A program made the translations under genes and the position numbers. Below, piece after piece: positions 43,934 to 52,320 of a stretch of DNA of 64,000 bases (positions are counted from its first letter, which is position 1; each line of letters begins with the position of its first letter). Where the stretch lies: positions 1,736,001-1,800,000 of the forward strand of contig NZ_OZ253579.1 in NCBI RefSeq assembly GCF_965263005.1, written 5' to 3'. The notes beneath the pieces are model-generated. The model made no database searches. It was not told the origin of the DNA and worked only from the letters and a program-made list of their open reading frames with translations. This stretch comes from Rariloculus sp965263005. GTDB taxonomy: Bacteria; Pseudomonadota; Gammaproteobacteria; Steroidobacterales; Rariloculaceae.

Positions 43934-45612
43934 GAAACGCGGTGCCGCCTGGAGTCGAAATCAGTCTCGGGGAAGCTCATCCCCTGCAGGTTTCTGCCGC
44001 GCATGAGCGTGATCGTTTCGGGCGCGGCCAGGTCACAGTCCGCCTGCTGTTGGCACAATCGCTCGAGCAGCTCGGCCGTGTCCGCGAAAACCTCTATCGT
44101 CGAGCCGCGCCCATGTCCTCCGGCGCGTCCGAGCGCCGCATCGACGGGAGTCGAGCCGTCGGCGTCGACGACGTCGATCCTCGCGCCGCGCGCGACGAGC
44201 TGCTCGACGACTTCATTCCAGCCCCAGAACGCCGCGCCGTAGAGCGCCGTTCGGCCGATCCCCCTCGAGCCCCCGCGGCGAGCCGTCGTCCGGGCGTTGA
44301 TATCGGCGCCTGCATCGAGCAGCAGCGTGACGGCTTCGATCGACTTCAGTTCGACGTCGGGCGCCAGGTAGTGCGGGATACCGGGCCCGTAGCCGCGCGG
44401 ATCGCACTCGACGGAGCCGTAGCCTGCCGCCGCCATGAGTGGCGTGATTCCGCCGTCGTTCGGCAGCTCAAGCAGCGCACCGTGGTCGATCAAGAGCTGC
44501 ATCGCACTCGTGTCGAACGTCTTCGCCGCGCGCAGCAGCGGCGTTGCGCCGATTGTCAGCATTGAGTCGCAGCCGCGGTCGTCGCCGATATGACGCCAGA
44601 TCGGATGCATCTTGAGCTGTACGTTGGGGTTAGCGCCGGCCCCGAGCAGGAGCGCGATGATCTCGAGGCTCGAAGTCTCGTCGACCGAGGGCTGATCGGG
44701 CCGTCCCCCGCGCGGCAGCGTATTGACATCGACGGACGAGTAAAGCGGCGTGCGTCCGAGCCAGTCCCACTTGTTCGGATTCGCGCCGGCTTCGATCAGG
44801 AGCTTCGCGGCGTCGAAATTGAAATTGTCGATCGCGAGAAAAAGCGGCGTCACGTTCTTCGGATCCGGCAGGTCGATGCCGGCGCCCGCTTCGACGAGCA
44901 GCCGCGCGCACTCGGCGCAGCCCTCGCGCGCCGCGAACAGCAACGGCGTCAATCCGCCGAACGGCCGGTACATGCGGCGCGGTTCGCCGGTGACCTGGCG
45001 CGGCCAGTCGTTGACGGCGGAGCGCGCGTCAATTTCGGCGCCATGCTCGATGAGGAGCTTGACGAGCGCGGGCTGCTGCTGGGCGGCGGCCCACATCAGC
45101 GCGGTCTGGCCGCGCCACGACTCTCTCGCATTGACGTTCGCGCCGTGCTCGATCAAGAGCCGCGCGGCTTCGACGCGGCTCGAGCGCGCCACGACCATAA
45201 GCGCGGTCTGGCCGTCGGCGGCCGGTGCGTCGATTTCGGCGCCGGCTTCGAGCAGTTTCCCGATGACGGCGGGGTTGCCGACGATCACGGCTTCGGCAAG
45301 CGGCGTCGAGCCAAAGTCGTTAGCCGCGTTCGGATCGGCTCCGGCCGCGATGAGGCGATCGACGAGGGTGAGGCTGTCGTGGTAGACGGCCCAGTGCAGT
45401 GCCGTGGTGCCGTCGGGCGCAGGCGCCGTGACGTCGGCGCCTTGCTCGATCGCCGCAAGCGCGGCCGTGACGTCATTGAAGTTCGCCGCGTCGACGAGAG
45501 CGCCGTCGGAGTGGGCCGTTGCGGATACGAGGCCGAGTACGGCGAGCGTGACCACGAGCCGCGGCCTGGCGGCCCGTGGCAAAAGTCCGGCTGCATTCGA
45601 CCGCCGATGCAT
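43930..45612 (-). CDS. Exported ankyrin-repeat protein
   Basis: About 560 aa. A hydrophobic leader (LVVTLAVLGLVSATAHS) is followed by roughly ten ankyrin repeats, for example DGTTALHWAVYHDSLTLVDR, LIAAGADPNAANDFGSTPLA, DGQTALMVVARSSRVEAARL and LLDAGADINARTTARRGGSR. These mediate protein contacts. The first residues MHRRSNAAGLLPRAA are encoded by ERIC-like copy 4; a GTG at VVTLAVL could be the original start. The C-terminal 60 residues (CQQQADCDLAAPETITLMRG) are unusual, with two Cys. It is last in a minus-strand run with the DUF1552/DUF1592 genes, where such ankyrin proteins are often found. Confidence 0.8.
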   Translation of the reverse strand: MHRRSNAAGLLPRAARPRLVVTLAVLGLVSATAHSDGALVDAANFNDVTAALAAIEQGADVTAPAPDGTTALHWAVYHDSLTLVDRLIAAGADPNAANDFGSTPLAEAVIVGNPAVIGKLLEAGAEIDAPAADGQTALMVVARSSRVEAARLLIEHGANVNARESWRGQTALMWAAAQQQPALVKLLIEHGAEIDARSAVNDWPRQVTGEPRRMYRPFGGLTPLLFAAREGCAECARLLVEAGAGIDLPDPKNVTPLFLAIDNFNFDAAKLLIEAGANPNKWDWLGRTPLYSSVDVNTLPRGGRPDQPSVDETSSLEIIALLLGAGANPNVQLKMHPIWRHIGDDRGCDSMLTIGATPLLRAAKTFDTSAMQLLIDHGALLELPNDGGITPLMAAAGYGSVECDPRGYGPGIPHYLAPDVELKSIEAVTLLLDAGADINARTTARRGGSRGIGRTALYGAAFWGWNEVVEQLVARGARIDVVDADGSTPVDAALGRAGGHGRGSTIEVFADTAELLERLCQQQADCDLAAPETITLMRGRNLQGMSFPETDFDSRRHRVS

Positions 45613-45727
45613 CCCGCCCGGCGGCGTTGCTCGTCGGTCGAATATTCCAGATATTCTCGCTCCTCGCGCCTTGCCGGGCGGGCGCCTCGACGGTCTCGGT
45701 GCGATGCTGGAATTTCGCCACGGGCTG
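45570..45727. repeat. ERIC-like palindromic repeat, copy 4 (158 bp)
   Basis: The ends CGGCCCGTGGCAAAAGTCC and GGAATTTCGCCACGGGCTG pair with three mismatches. The inner arm is ATTCGACCGCCGA/TCGTCGGTCGAAT. It is the most diverged of the full-length copies. It lies between DUF1552 and the ankyrin gene and provides the ankyrin ATG. Confidence 0.82.
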
Positions 45728-45762
45728 CTAGCCCGCGATTCACGCCTGGCGACGCTCACGGC

Positions 45763-47109
45763 TCAGACCTCGGTCAGCTCGCCGGTGCTGTCGCCGACCG
45801 AGTCGACCGGCACGCCGGCCCGGTCAAGCAGCGTCAGCAGCAGGTTCGCAAGCGGTGTGCGGTCGGGGTAGCGCAAGTGCTGATTGCCCTTGATCGAACC
45901 TGATCCGCTGCCCGCGACGAGCGTCGGCAGAGGAAAATTGTTGTGCGCATTGCTGTTGCTCATGTTGCTGCCGTACAGCAGGATCGAGTTGTCGAGCACG
46001 GAGCCCGCATCGCCGTCGGGTATCTGGGCAAGCTTCGTCAGGAAATCCGCGAAGACCTGCGTGTGGTAGCGCTGGACGACGACGAGCTTTTCCATCGAAC
46101 CCTTGTTCTCGGCGTGGTGCGAAAGCGGATGAAACGCGTCCGGTATGCCGACGTGGGTATACGGCTGATTGCTGACTTCCGCTGCAAGCATGAAGCTCAC
46201 GATCCGCGTCATGTTCGCCTGAAACGCCGCGACGATGAGATCGTGCATCAGGCGTATGAGTTCGTCGAAGTCTGGCCGCACCACTGGCATGTCCGGCAGC
46301 GCCACCGATGACAGGTCTCGTTGTGCGAGCAACTCGATGCGCCGCTCGATTTCGCGGACGCTCGCGAGATAGTCGTCGACGAGCGTGCGGTCCGAGGGGC
46401 CGAGCTTGCGCTTGAGGTCGGCCGCTTCGGCGGCCACCATATCGAGCAGGCTCCGGTAATCGTTTGCGACTTCGCTTCTTTGCTCGGCCGTCTTGCCGCG
46501 GCCGAAGATCTTCTCGAACGCCTTGCGCGGCTCGAATTCCATCGGCATCGGAGTCGTCGGCGCGCGGAACGAAATCGTCTTGCCGTAGCTACAGCCGTAA
46601 GTGCCGTCACAGGCCGCGCCGCCGCCTTCCGCCTCGGTCGCAAGCTCGAGCGATGGCAACGGCGTGTCCTGGCCGATGTGCGCGGCGGCGATCTGGTCGA
46701 TCGTGACGCCGGCATAAGGCGCGTGGCTTTGCCGCGGATGCTCGCACGAGAGCCACGTCGCGGGCACGATCGCGTGTACGGCCGAACTCTCGCCCGGTTT
46801 GTTGCCGAGACCGCTCACGACGGTCAGGTAATCCCTGTGCGCGGCCAGGGGCTCGAGTATCGGCTTGAAGTCGAAATCGGATCCCTCGATGTCCGGGGTC
46901 CAGCGGTTCATCTCGGCGCCGAAGCGCGTGTTGTCCATGATCGCGCCGTGGGGCAAATAGAAAAAGCCCATGCGTGGCCGGGGCGCAGCGGCCGTCTGCG
47001 CGAGCGCGGTCGCCGCCGGTACCATCGCGCTCAGAAGCGGCAGCCCGATCGTGGCGCCGCCGGCCCGCAAAAGCGTCCGGCGCGACAGGTGCTTTTTCGT
47101 GATGAACAT
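45763..47109 (-). CDS. DUF1552 domain exported protein
   Basis: 448 aa with a Tat signal (HLSRRTLLRAGGATIGLPLL). Conserved blocks are MGFFYLPHGAIMDNTRFGAE, TVVSGLGNKPGESSAVHAIV, ATWLSCEHPRQSHAPYAGVT, IDQIAAAHIGQDTPLPSLEL and DNSILLYGSNMSNSNAHNNF, a DUF1501/sulfatase-like metal-fold. DUF1552 genes are nearly always next to DUF1592 haem proteins in planctomycete-like and some proteobacterial genomes. It is encoded directly downstream of the DUF1592 gene (2-base gap) and presumably works with it in the periplasm. Function is unknown. Confidence 0.88.
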   Translation of the reverse strand: MFITKKHLSRRTLLRAGGATIGLPLLSAMVPAATALAQTAAAPRPRMGFFYLPHGAIMDNTRFGAEMNRWTPDIEGSDFDFKPILEPLAAHRDYLTVVSGLGNKPGESSAVHAIVPATWLSCEHPRQSHAPYAGVTIDQIAAAHIGQDTPLPSLELATEAEGGGAACDGTYGCSYGKTISFRAPTTPMPMEFEPRKAFEKIFGRGKTAEQRSEVANDYRSLLDMVAAEAADLKRKLGPSDRTLVDDYLASVREIERRIELLAQRDLSSVALPDMPVVRPDFDELIRLMHDLIVAAFQANMTRIVSFMLAAEVSNQPYTHVGIPDAFHPLSHHAENKGSMEKLVVVQRYHTQVFADFLTKLAQIPDGDAGSVLDNSILLYGSNMSNSNAHNNFPLPTLVAGSGSGSIKGNQHLRYPDRTPLANLLLTLLDRAGVPVDSVGDSTGELTEV

Positions 47110-47111
47110 CT

Positions 47112-49577
47112 TCAGTCTCCCCGAGCCTGCAGCGCGTCACCGGTACCGGAATCCGGGACGGCCCGCATCCGGAACGCCGCGCTCTGGGCTACACCCAGGA
47201 CGATCGACTCGAAACTATAGCCTGCCGAAGCGGAATCGGCCACGATGCCGCGCACGGTCGGCATGTCGTAGTACCTGAGACCCCGCCCGAGCCCATATCT
47301 CATGAGTTTCTCCGCCAGCGCCTGAACGAACAGTTCGGGCTCCGCCGTGAGCGCGCGGCGCAACTCCTCGGGATTGTTGACGGGCGTACCGCCGGCAAGC
47401 TCGCCCGTCGAATCGATCGGTAGACCGTTCTCTCGCTCCCGTGTCCGCCATTCGCCGATCACGTTGAAGTTCTCGAGCGCTTGGCCGAGCGGATCGATGA
47501 CACCGTGGCAGTGGTTGCAGGACGGTTCCGTGCGGTGGCGCGCCAGACGCTCGCGAACCGTACGGGGGATTTCGCCCGGCGCCGGCGTCAGGTCGGTCTC
47601 GACGCCTGCCGGCACCGATGCCGGCGGTGTCGCGATGACGTGCTCCATGATCCATGCGCCGCGCAGCACCGGCGATGTGCGGTCAGGATAGGAGGTCACC
47701 ATCAGGACGCTGGCCTTGCCGAACAGTCCCCAGCGCCGAGTGTCCTCGAGCTCGACGCGCCGGAACCGGTCGCCGAGGACGTCGCCGATCCCGTAGTGGC
47801 GCGCGAGCCGTTCGTTGACGAAGGTGTGGCTCGCCGTGAGCAGCTCGAGCACGCTGCGTTCCTCGCGCAGGATGCTGTCGAGATAAAGCGCCATTTCCTC
47901 CCGGAAGGCACGGCGCAGATCCTCGTCGAAGTTCGGATAGAGCCGCGGGTCGGGGTCGATTGCGTCGACGCGGCGCACACCAAGCCACTGGAACGCGAAG
48001 TTCGTCACGAGCGAGGCCGAACGTGGGTCGGCCAGCATGCGCCGAACCTGCTGCTCGAGCACGCCCGGGTCGCTGAGCAAGCGTTGCTCGGCGAGCTCAA
48101 GCAGCGTCTCGTCGGGCCCTTGGCTCCAGACAAAGAACGCAAGCCGCCAGGCGAGCTCGAGGTCGCTGATGGCGTACGCGGCGCCGGGATCGAGCCCGGC
48201 CGGGGGCTCCCCGGGCTCGGCACGGTAGAGGAACTTCGTGCTCCCGAGTACAGCCATGACGCCTTTCTGGATGCCGGTCTCGAAATTTCCTCCGGCGCGA
48301 CCGGCATCGTAGAAGCCGAGCAGCGGCTCAAGATCGTCGTCGTCGACGGGACGGCGAAACGCCCGGTAGGCGAGGTTCTGAAGGATCTCCCGGGCGCACG
48401 GACTTTCTTCGCTTTCGGTCTGCGGGTAGCAGACGAAGACGCGGTCGCGGCTTTCGGTTGATTCGCCAATACCGGTCGGGTTGTACGGCCCGGTGATCTC
48501 AAGCCCGTAAAGCCGCGGTATGTCGGGTACGCCTTCGCCCGGCGTCAGCGAGCGCAGCAGGTAATCGCCTTCGGCGAAGCTGCGCGCGACGAAACTCGCC
48601 GCGACATTGCGGTGGCCGGCCCTGACGCTGACGCGAATGTTCCTGAAGCGGTTCCTGATCCGATCGACGCCCTGGATCTGTTCCTGGTCGAGAGTTCTCG
48701 AGTCTTCCTCGCCGCCGATAAAGTCCTCGTATACCTTGGCGCCGTCGATGGTCACGACGAGCCGGTGGCGGTACTCGAGCCATCCGTAGGGATAGCCCCG
48801 CAATTCCGAGCCCGGAATCGAGGAGATACTGAGGCTGATCTCGTATTCGCCGTCGGCCGGAAAGTAGTGCTCGACGGCCATCCCGCCGCGCGTCCCGAGC
48901 GGCAGCCCGGCGATGTGCGTGGTCCGGTTTTCGCGGTCGGAGCGGTAGCCGGTCCGAACCGGTTCGGGCGCGGCTTCGCCGATGGCAAGGATGCTGATGT
49001 CGCGCGCCGCCGCGAGGTATTGGTCGAGATGCGTAGGCGATACGCTCAGCACTTCGGCAATGTTGTCGAAACCCTCGCTCGCGATGTCGCTCGGAAGCAG
49101 TGCTGCGGCGTCGACCCGAATGCCGAAGAGATCCTCGATTGCTCTTGCATACTCGGTGCGGTTCAGCCGGTGCAGCGCGACGCGGCCGGGCATTGCGCCG
49201 CGTGTCGCGGCCTCCTCGTCGAGCGCAACCTCAAGCGAAGCGACCAACGCGTCCACACGTTCGGCGTCGGGCCGAGGACCGCCGGGCGGTGGCATGAGGT
49301 CGCCGCGCAGCTTGCGCACGACTTTCTCCCAGGTCTCGGGGTCGGCGGAGACGTCGTCAGGCACGGCCGCGTCAAATGACAAGTCGCCAGCGTATTCGGA
49401 ATCGTTGTGGCAGTCAGTGCAATAACCGTCGAGGATCGGCCAATGGGCCGAAAGGGCGGCGCCGGGCGGGGCGGCTTGTTCCGCGCAGGCGCCGAGCAGC
49501 GCGATGCCGGCGATTCCGGCCGCGGCGCGCAGTCCGCGCGCTGCCAATGGCCTGTGAACCGAGCTAGAGCGAGCCAT
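47112..49577 (-). CDS. DUF1592-type c-haem lipoprotein
   Basis: 821 aa. Lipobox LLGAC. A cytochrome-c motif CTDCH lies at the N-terminus (ILDGYCTDCHNDSEYAGDLS). The DUF1587 region is VALHRLNRTEYARAIEDLFG, a carbohydrate-binding-like DUF1595/DUF1592 region follows (YRAFRRPVDDDDLEPLLGFY, WLGVRRVDAIDPDPRLYPNF), and DUF1588 carries a second haem site (EPSCNHCHGVIDPLGQALEN). DUF1585 ends the protein. It is probably a periplasm-facing, membrane-anchored redox enzyme. The start overlaps the MBL gene end by 14 bases; a longer N-terminus to 49652 lacks leader features. Confidence 0.88.
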   Translation of the reverse strand: MARSSSVHRPLAARGLRAAAGIAGIALLGACAEQAAPPGAALSAHWPILDGYCTDCHNDSEYAGDLSFDAAVPDDVSADPETWEKVVRKLRGDLMPPPGGPRPDAERVDALVASLEVALDEEAATRGAMPGRVALHRLNRTEYARAIEDLFGIRVDAAALLPSDIASEGFDNIAEVLSVSPTHLDQYLAAARDISILAIGEAAPEPVRTGYRSDRENRTTHIAGLPLGTRGGMAVEHYFPADGEYEISLSISSIPGSELRGYPYGWLEYRHRLVVTIDGAKVYEDFIGGEEDSRTLDQEQIQGVDRIRNRFRNIRVSVRAGHRNVAASFVARSFAEGDYLLRSLTPGEGVPDIPRLYGLEITGPYNPTGIGESTESRDRVFVCYPQTESEESPCAREILQNLAYRAFRRPVDDDDLEPLLGFYDAGRAGGNFETGIQKGVMAVLGSTKFLYRAEPGEPPAGLDPGAAYAISDLELAWRLAFFVWSQGPDETLLELAEQRLLSDPGVLEQQVRRMLADPRSASLVTNFAFQWLGVRRVDAIDPDPRLYPNFDEDLRRAFREEMALYLDSILREERSVLELLTASHTFVNERLARHYGIGDVLGDRFRRVELEDTRRWGLFGKASVLMVTSYPDRTSPVLRGAWIMEHVIATPPASVPAGVETDLTPAPGEIPRTVRERLARHRTEPSCNHCHGVIDPLGQALENFNVIGEWRTRERENGLPIDSTGELAGGTPVNNPEELRRALTAEPELFVQALAEKLMRYGLGRGLRYYDMPTVRGIVADSASAGYSFESIVLGVAQSAAFRMRAVPDSGTGDALQARGD

Positions 49578-50538
49578 CCAACCTACCCTGCCACCATAAA
49601 CCGCCGTAAACGTTGGCGATGAACCGGTCGCGGTTGTGGCCCCATGCCGCATCGAACTCGGCCGTCACGCCGGCGGCGACCATCTCTTCCACGCTCTTTC
49701 CCTGTCGCATCAGGGTCGCCACGCGTTCGCGAACGGTGGAGATCATCTCGACCTGTTCCTCGAGGTGGTCGCGCGACTGCGCGGGCCCGGCGCCCGGCAC
49801 GATAATCGTGTCGCTGTCGCTCATGTCGATGAGTTTCTGCGTCGCGTCCATCAAGCCGCCGATCCAGCCGCCCGTTGCGTAGTCGAGGACGGGATACGCG
49901 CCGGCCGAGACGGCGCCACCCGTGGCAATGACGTTGCGCTTGAGGAAAAAGACATAGATATCGCCGTCGGTGTGGGCTTCGCGAAGATGCCCGTACTCGA
50001 TCCGTTCGTCACCGAGATCGAGTGCGATCGGCTGCGGGTCCGACGAAAAAAACGTCTCCGTCGGCAGGGCGGCGGCCGGCCGTGGCTCGTAGGTGCGATC
50101 CTGCCAGTCGACATAATATTCCGTGCTCATCCACAGCCGGGTGTTCTCGTGCGCGACGATTTTCGCGCCTTGCCGGCCGAAAGTCTCGTTCGCACCCGTG
50201 TGCGCGGTGTGCCAATGGGTATTGAACAGCACGTCGACGGGCGCATCGCCGAGCATCGCGGTGACGCGCCCGATGAGCCCGGCCGCGTTTTCGGGCGAGC
50301 CGCTGTCGACGAGTACGGTACCGCCCGTGCCCTGCAGGAGCAGCACGTTTCCGCCCGCGCCCGTGATCTGGGTGAGACCGTCTCGCAACGCGAGCGCGGC
50401 GATCGGCCCGGATCCGGATTGAGCGAAGGCGGAGCGCGTGAGGCCGCCGAGCCCGGTGCACGCCGCCGACGCGCACGCTGTGCCCAGGGCAAGCCGCAGA
50501 AAGCCGCGCCGGTCTTCGTGAGCAGCCATGGGGGTCAT
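49564..50538 (-). CDS. Tat-exported MBL-fold protein with altered metal motif
   Basis: 324 aa. Twin-arginine leader EDRRGFLRLALGTACASAAC. The MBL core shows VLLLQGTGGTVLVDSGSP, then NTHWHTAHTGANETFG, where the normal HxHxDH reads HWHTAH (Asp replaced by Ala), then EAHTDGDIYVFFLKRNVIAT and IVPGAGPAQSRDHLEEQVEM, where the late His of PGHG is Ala. Loss of these ligands suggests a one-metal or non-catalytic protein. It sits between the WDGDTLVV-motif gene and DUF1592, all on the minus strand. Confidence 0.78.
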   Translation of the reverse strand: MTPMAAHEDRRGFLRLALGTACASAACTGLGGLTRSAFAQSGSGPIAALALRDGLTQITGAGGNVLLLQGTGGTVLVDSGSPENAAGLIGRVTAMLGDAPVDVLFNTHWHTAHTGANETFGRQGAKIVAHENTRLWMSTEYYVDWQDRTYEPRPAAALPTETFFSSDPQPIALDLGDERIEYGHLREAHTDGDIYVFFLKRNVIATGGAVSAGAYPVLDYATGGWIGGLMDATQKLIDMSDSDTIIVPGAGPAQSRDHLEEQVEMISTVRERVATLMRQGKSVEEMVAAGVTAEFDAAWGHNRDRFIANVYGGLWWQGRLDGSL

Positions 50539-50631
50539 TCCGCGTGACTGCGTCGGGTGTTCCAGCGGATCAGGTCTGCGGCGCGCGACGTGAACCCCGG
50601 TCGGCGCCGCGGACGCGCGTCCGTGATGCAT

Positions 50632-51750
50632 CTACTCCCCCGCGTTGATGTCGAAGAAGTCGATCGATTCCGGGTCTTCGATGTACGTTTCCTCGTGAAT
50701 CGGGGTGACGCGCTCGGGAATCGGATCGCCATTGGCTATCGCCTCGGCGACACGCTGCTCGAAGTCGCGCTCGCCCGTGAGCGAGTTGCGCACCGCACCG
50801 TTGCCTTCATGACACGAGTATTCGTAGATCCGGTAGCCGGGCTGAGTCGTGTACATCATCCGGACCGTAAGGGGCGCCGTGTAGGTGACCGGATCCTCGA
50901 TGGTCGCGACGTACTCGATCATTTCCGGATCGACGCGCGTGAACCGCTCCATGATCGTCATCGCTTCGCTGTGACGCGTGCCGTTGCCGTTGCCGCCGAT
51001 GCTGGTCATGTCGGTGAGGTTCCGCGTCTCGACAACGAGCGTGTCGCCGTCCCAGTAACCGCGGGAATTGCCGAGGTACTGCCGGACGCCGTCGTCCATG
51101 TGCGGCCGCTCGCCGAGCTTGATGACGCGCGTGTCGTGAATCATCTCGTAGGAGATTGCGACAGAGTCCACGGTCTGAACTACTCTGAGCCCGTTGCCGT
51201 AAACGACGGGGAACTGCGAGCCGAGTATCCCGCGCGTGATGCACCGGTCGTAGAGCGTGAAGTCCTCCAGACTGTCGAATGGACCTGGCCCGAAGCTGCC
51301 GCGGTCGCTCGGTGCGGCGCGCGCGAGTCCCGCCTCGGTCATCGCGGGCGTCCGCCCGTCCGACGGGTCGATGACGAGCGACGTGTACCCGAACGTCCGC
51401 GTGCCAGCCTCACCACGGCGCGAGAAGCCCTGCTCGTTGACGTGGAAATTCCGCGTTTCCTCGTCCGCCGCGGCGCGCTCGGCGAACTCTTCCGGTGTGA
51501 GTTTCTGACGGTCGCCGAATTGCGCGGGGCGTTCGCGCGGCACGCTGCGCATGTCGTCCGTGCTCCAGGTCCCTTCGAGGCTCGGGTGACCCCATGACGT
51601 CCGTGGTACTTGCCAGGCCGGATCGACGATGGCCGCAGCCGACGCCTCGGCCGGAACCTGGCCGCTGCCGACTTGCGCGTTTACGGCGCTCGCAGCGAGC
51701 GCTGCGGCGATCACGGCGGATATATACGGTGTTCGTGGTTCCTTGCGCAT
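50632..51750 (-). CDS. Secreted WDGDTLVV-motif protein
   Basis: 372 aa. A signal peptide (VIAAALAASAVNAQ) is followed by HPSLEGTWSTDDMRSVPRER, YTSLVIDPSDGRTPAMTEAG, DRCITRGILGSQFPVVYGNG (first Cys), MIHDTRVIKLGERPHMDDGV, SRGYWDGDTLVVETRNLTDM, RVDPEMIEYVATIEDPVTYT and IYEYSCHEGN (second Cys). This is the best-conserved member without a DUF6152 module. It is first in the minus-strand group leading to MBL, DUF1592, DUF1552 and ankyrin genes, linking the family to that haem-protein system. Confidence 0.8.
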   Translation of the reverse strand: MRKEPRTPYISAVIAAALAASAVNAQVGSGQVPAEASAAAIVDPAWQVPRTSWGHPSLEGTWSTDDMRSVPRERPAQFGDRQKLTPEEFAERAAADEETRNFHVNEQGFSRRGEAGTRTFGYTSLVIDPSDGRTPAMTEAGLARAAPSDRGSFGPGPFDSLEDFTLYDRCITRGILGSQFPVVYGNGLRVVQTVDSVAISYEMIHDTRVIKLGERPHMDDGVRQYLGNSRGYWDGDTLVVETRNLTDMTSIGGNGNGTRHSEAMTIMERFTRVDPEMIEYVATIEDPVTYTAPLTVRMMYTTQPGYRIYEYSCHEGNGAVRNSLTGERDFEQRVAEAIANGDPIPERVTPIHEETYIEDPESIDFFDINAGE

Positions 51751-51896
51751 GGCAACGTACCTGCTTTAATTCCGCTCCATCCCAGATTCGATGGTAGCAG
51801 AGAATCGGGCGATTTCGCGGGCTGGCGCTGGGTTCTTAACGTGATCTTGAGCTATATGGGCTAAACTAGCCCGGAACTCGAAAGGGGTCCTACGCA

Positions 51897-52226
51897 ATGT
51901 CTGACGATCGGAAGAACCTCGATCGCCGCTCGTTCACGGGTGGTGTGCTTGGCGCCACCCCAGGCATCGGTGCCGCCGCATTGCTGGCTGATGAGCCGAA
52001 GGCCCAGCAACCCGCTGCGCCGCGCAGCGCCAATGCCCGCGAGGGCGAGGGCTACCTGATGGGTGTGGCGACGCGCAACGACGAGAACGACCGCGCGGAT
52101 CTCGTGATCCTCGATGCCGAGCACATCGCCGACGGCCCCGTCGCGACGGTCAAGCTGCCGATGCGGGTCGTGGGCCAGGTGCACGGCTGGTGGGTGCCGG
52201 AAGCGCAGCTTCCGGCGGCATCCTGA
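51897..52226 (+). pseudogene. Carotenoid oxygenase family protein, internally deleted
   Basis: A Tat-like leader (KNLDRRSFTGGVLGATPGIG) is joined after about 40 residues to REGEGYLMGVATRNDENDRA and DLVILDAEHIADGPVATVKL, then QVHGWWVP. That is the C-terminal end of carotenoid/lignostilbene cleavage oxygenases. The central propeller with the four iron-binding His is missing (roughly 350-400 residues), and even the final His-containing HGxW lies at the extreme end. The frame is intact, so a short exported peptide could still be made. Confidence 0.65.
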
Positions 52227-52320
52227 CTTTCATTCTTCAGCGGTCGCGAGGGCGGCCTTAGCGGATAGGCGGATGGCCTCAGGCGTCTCCCTGGGAAAAT
52301 ACTTAACGGCGGAACAGGAT

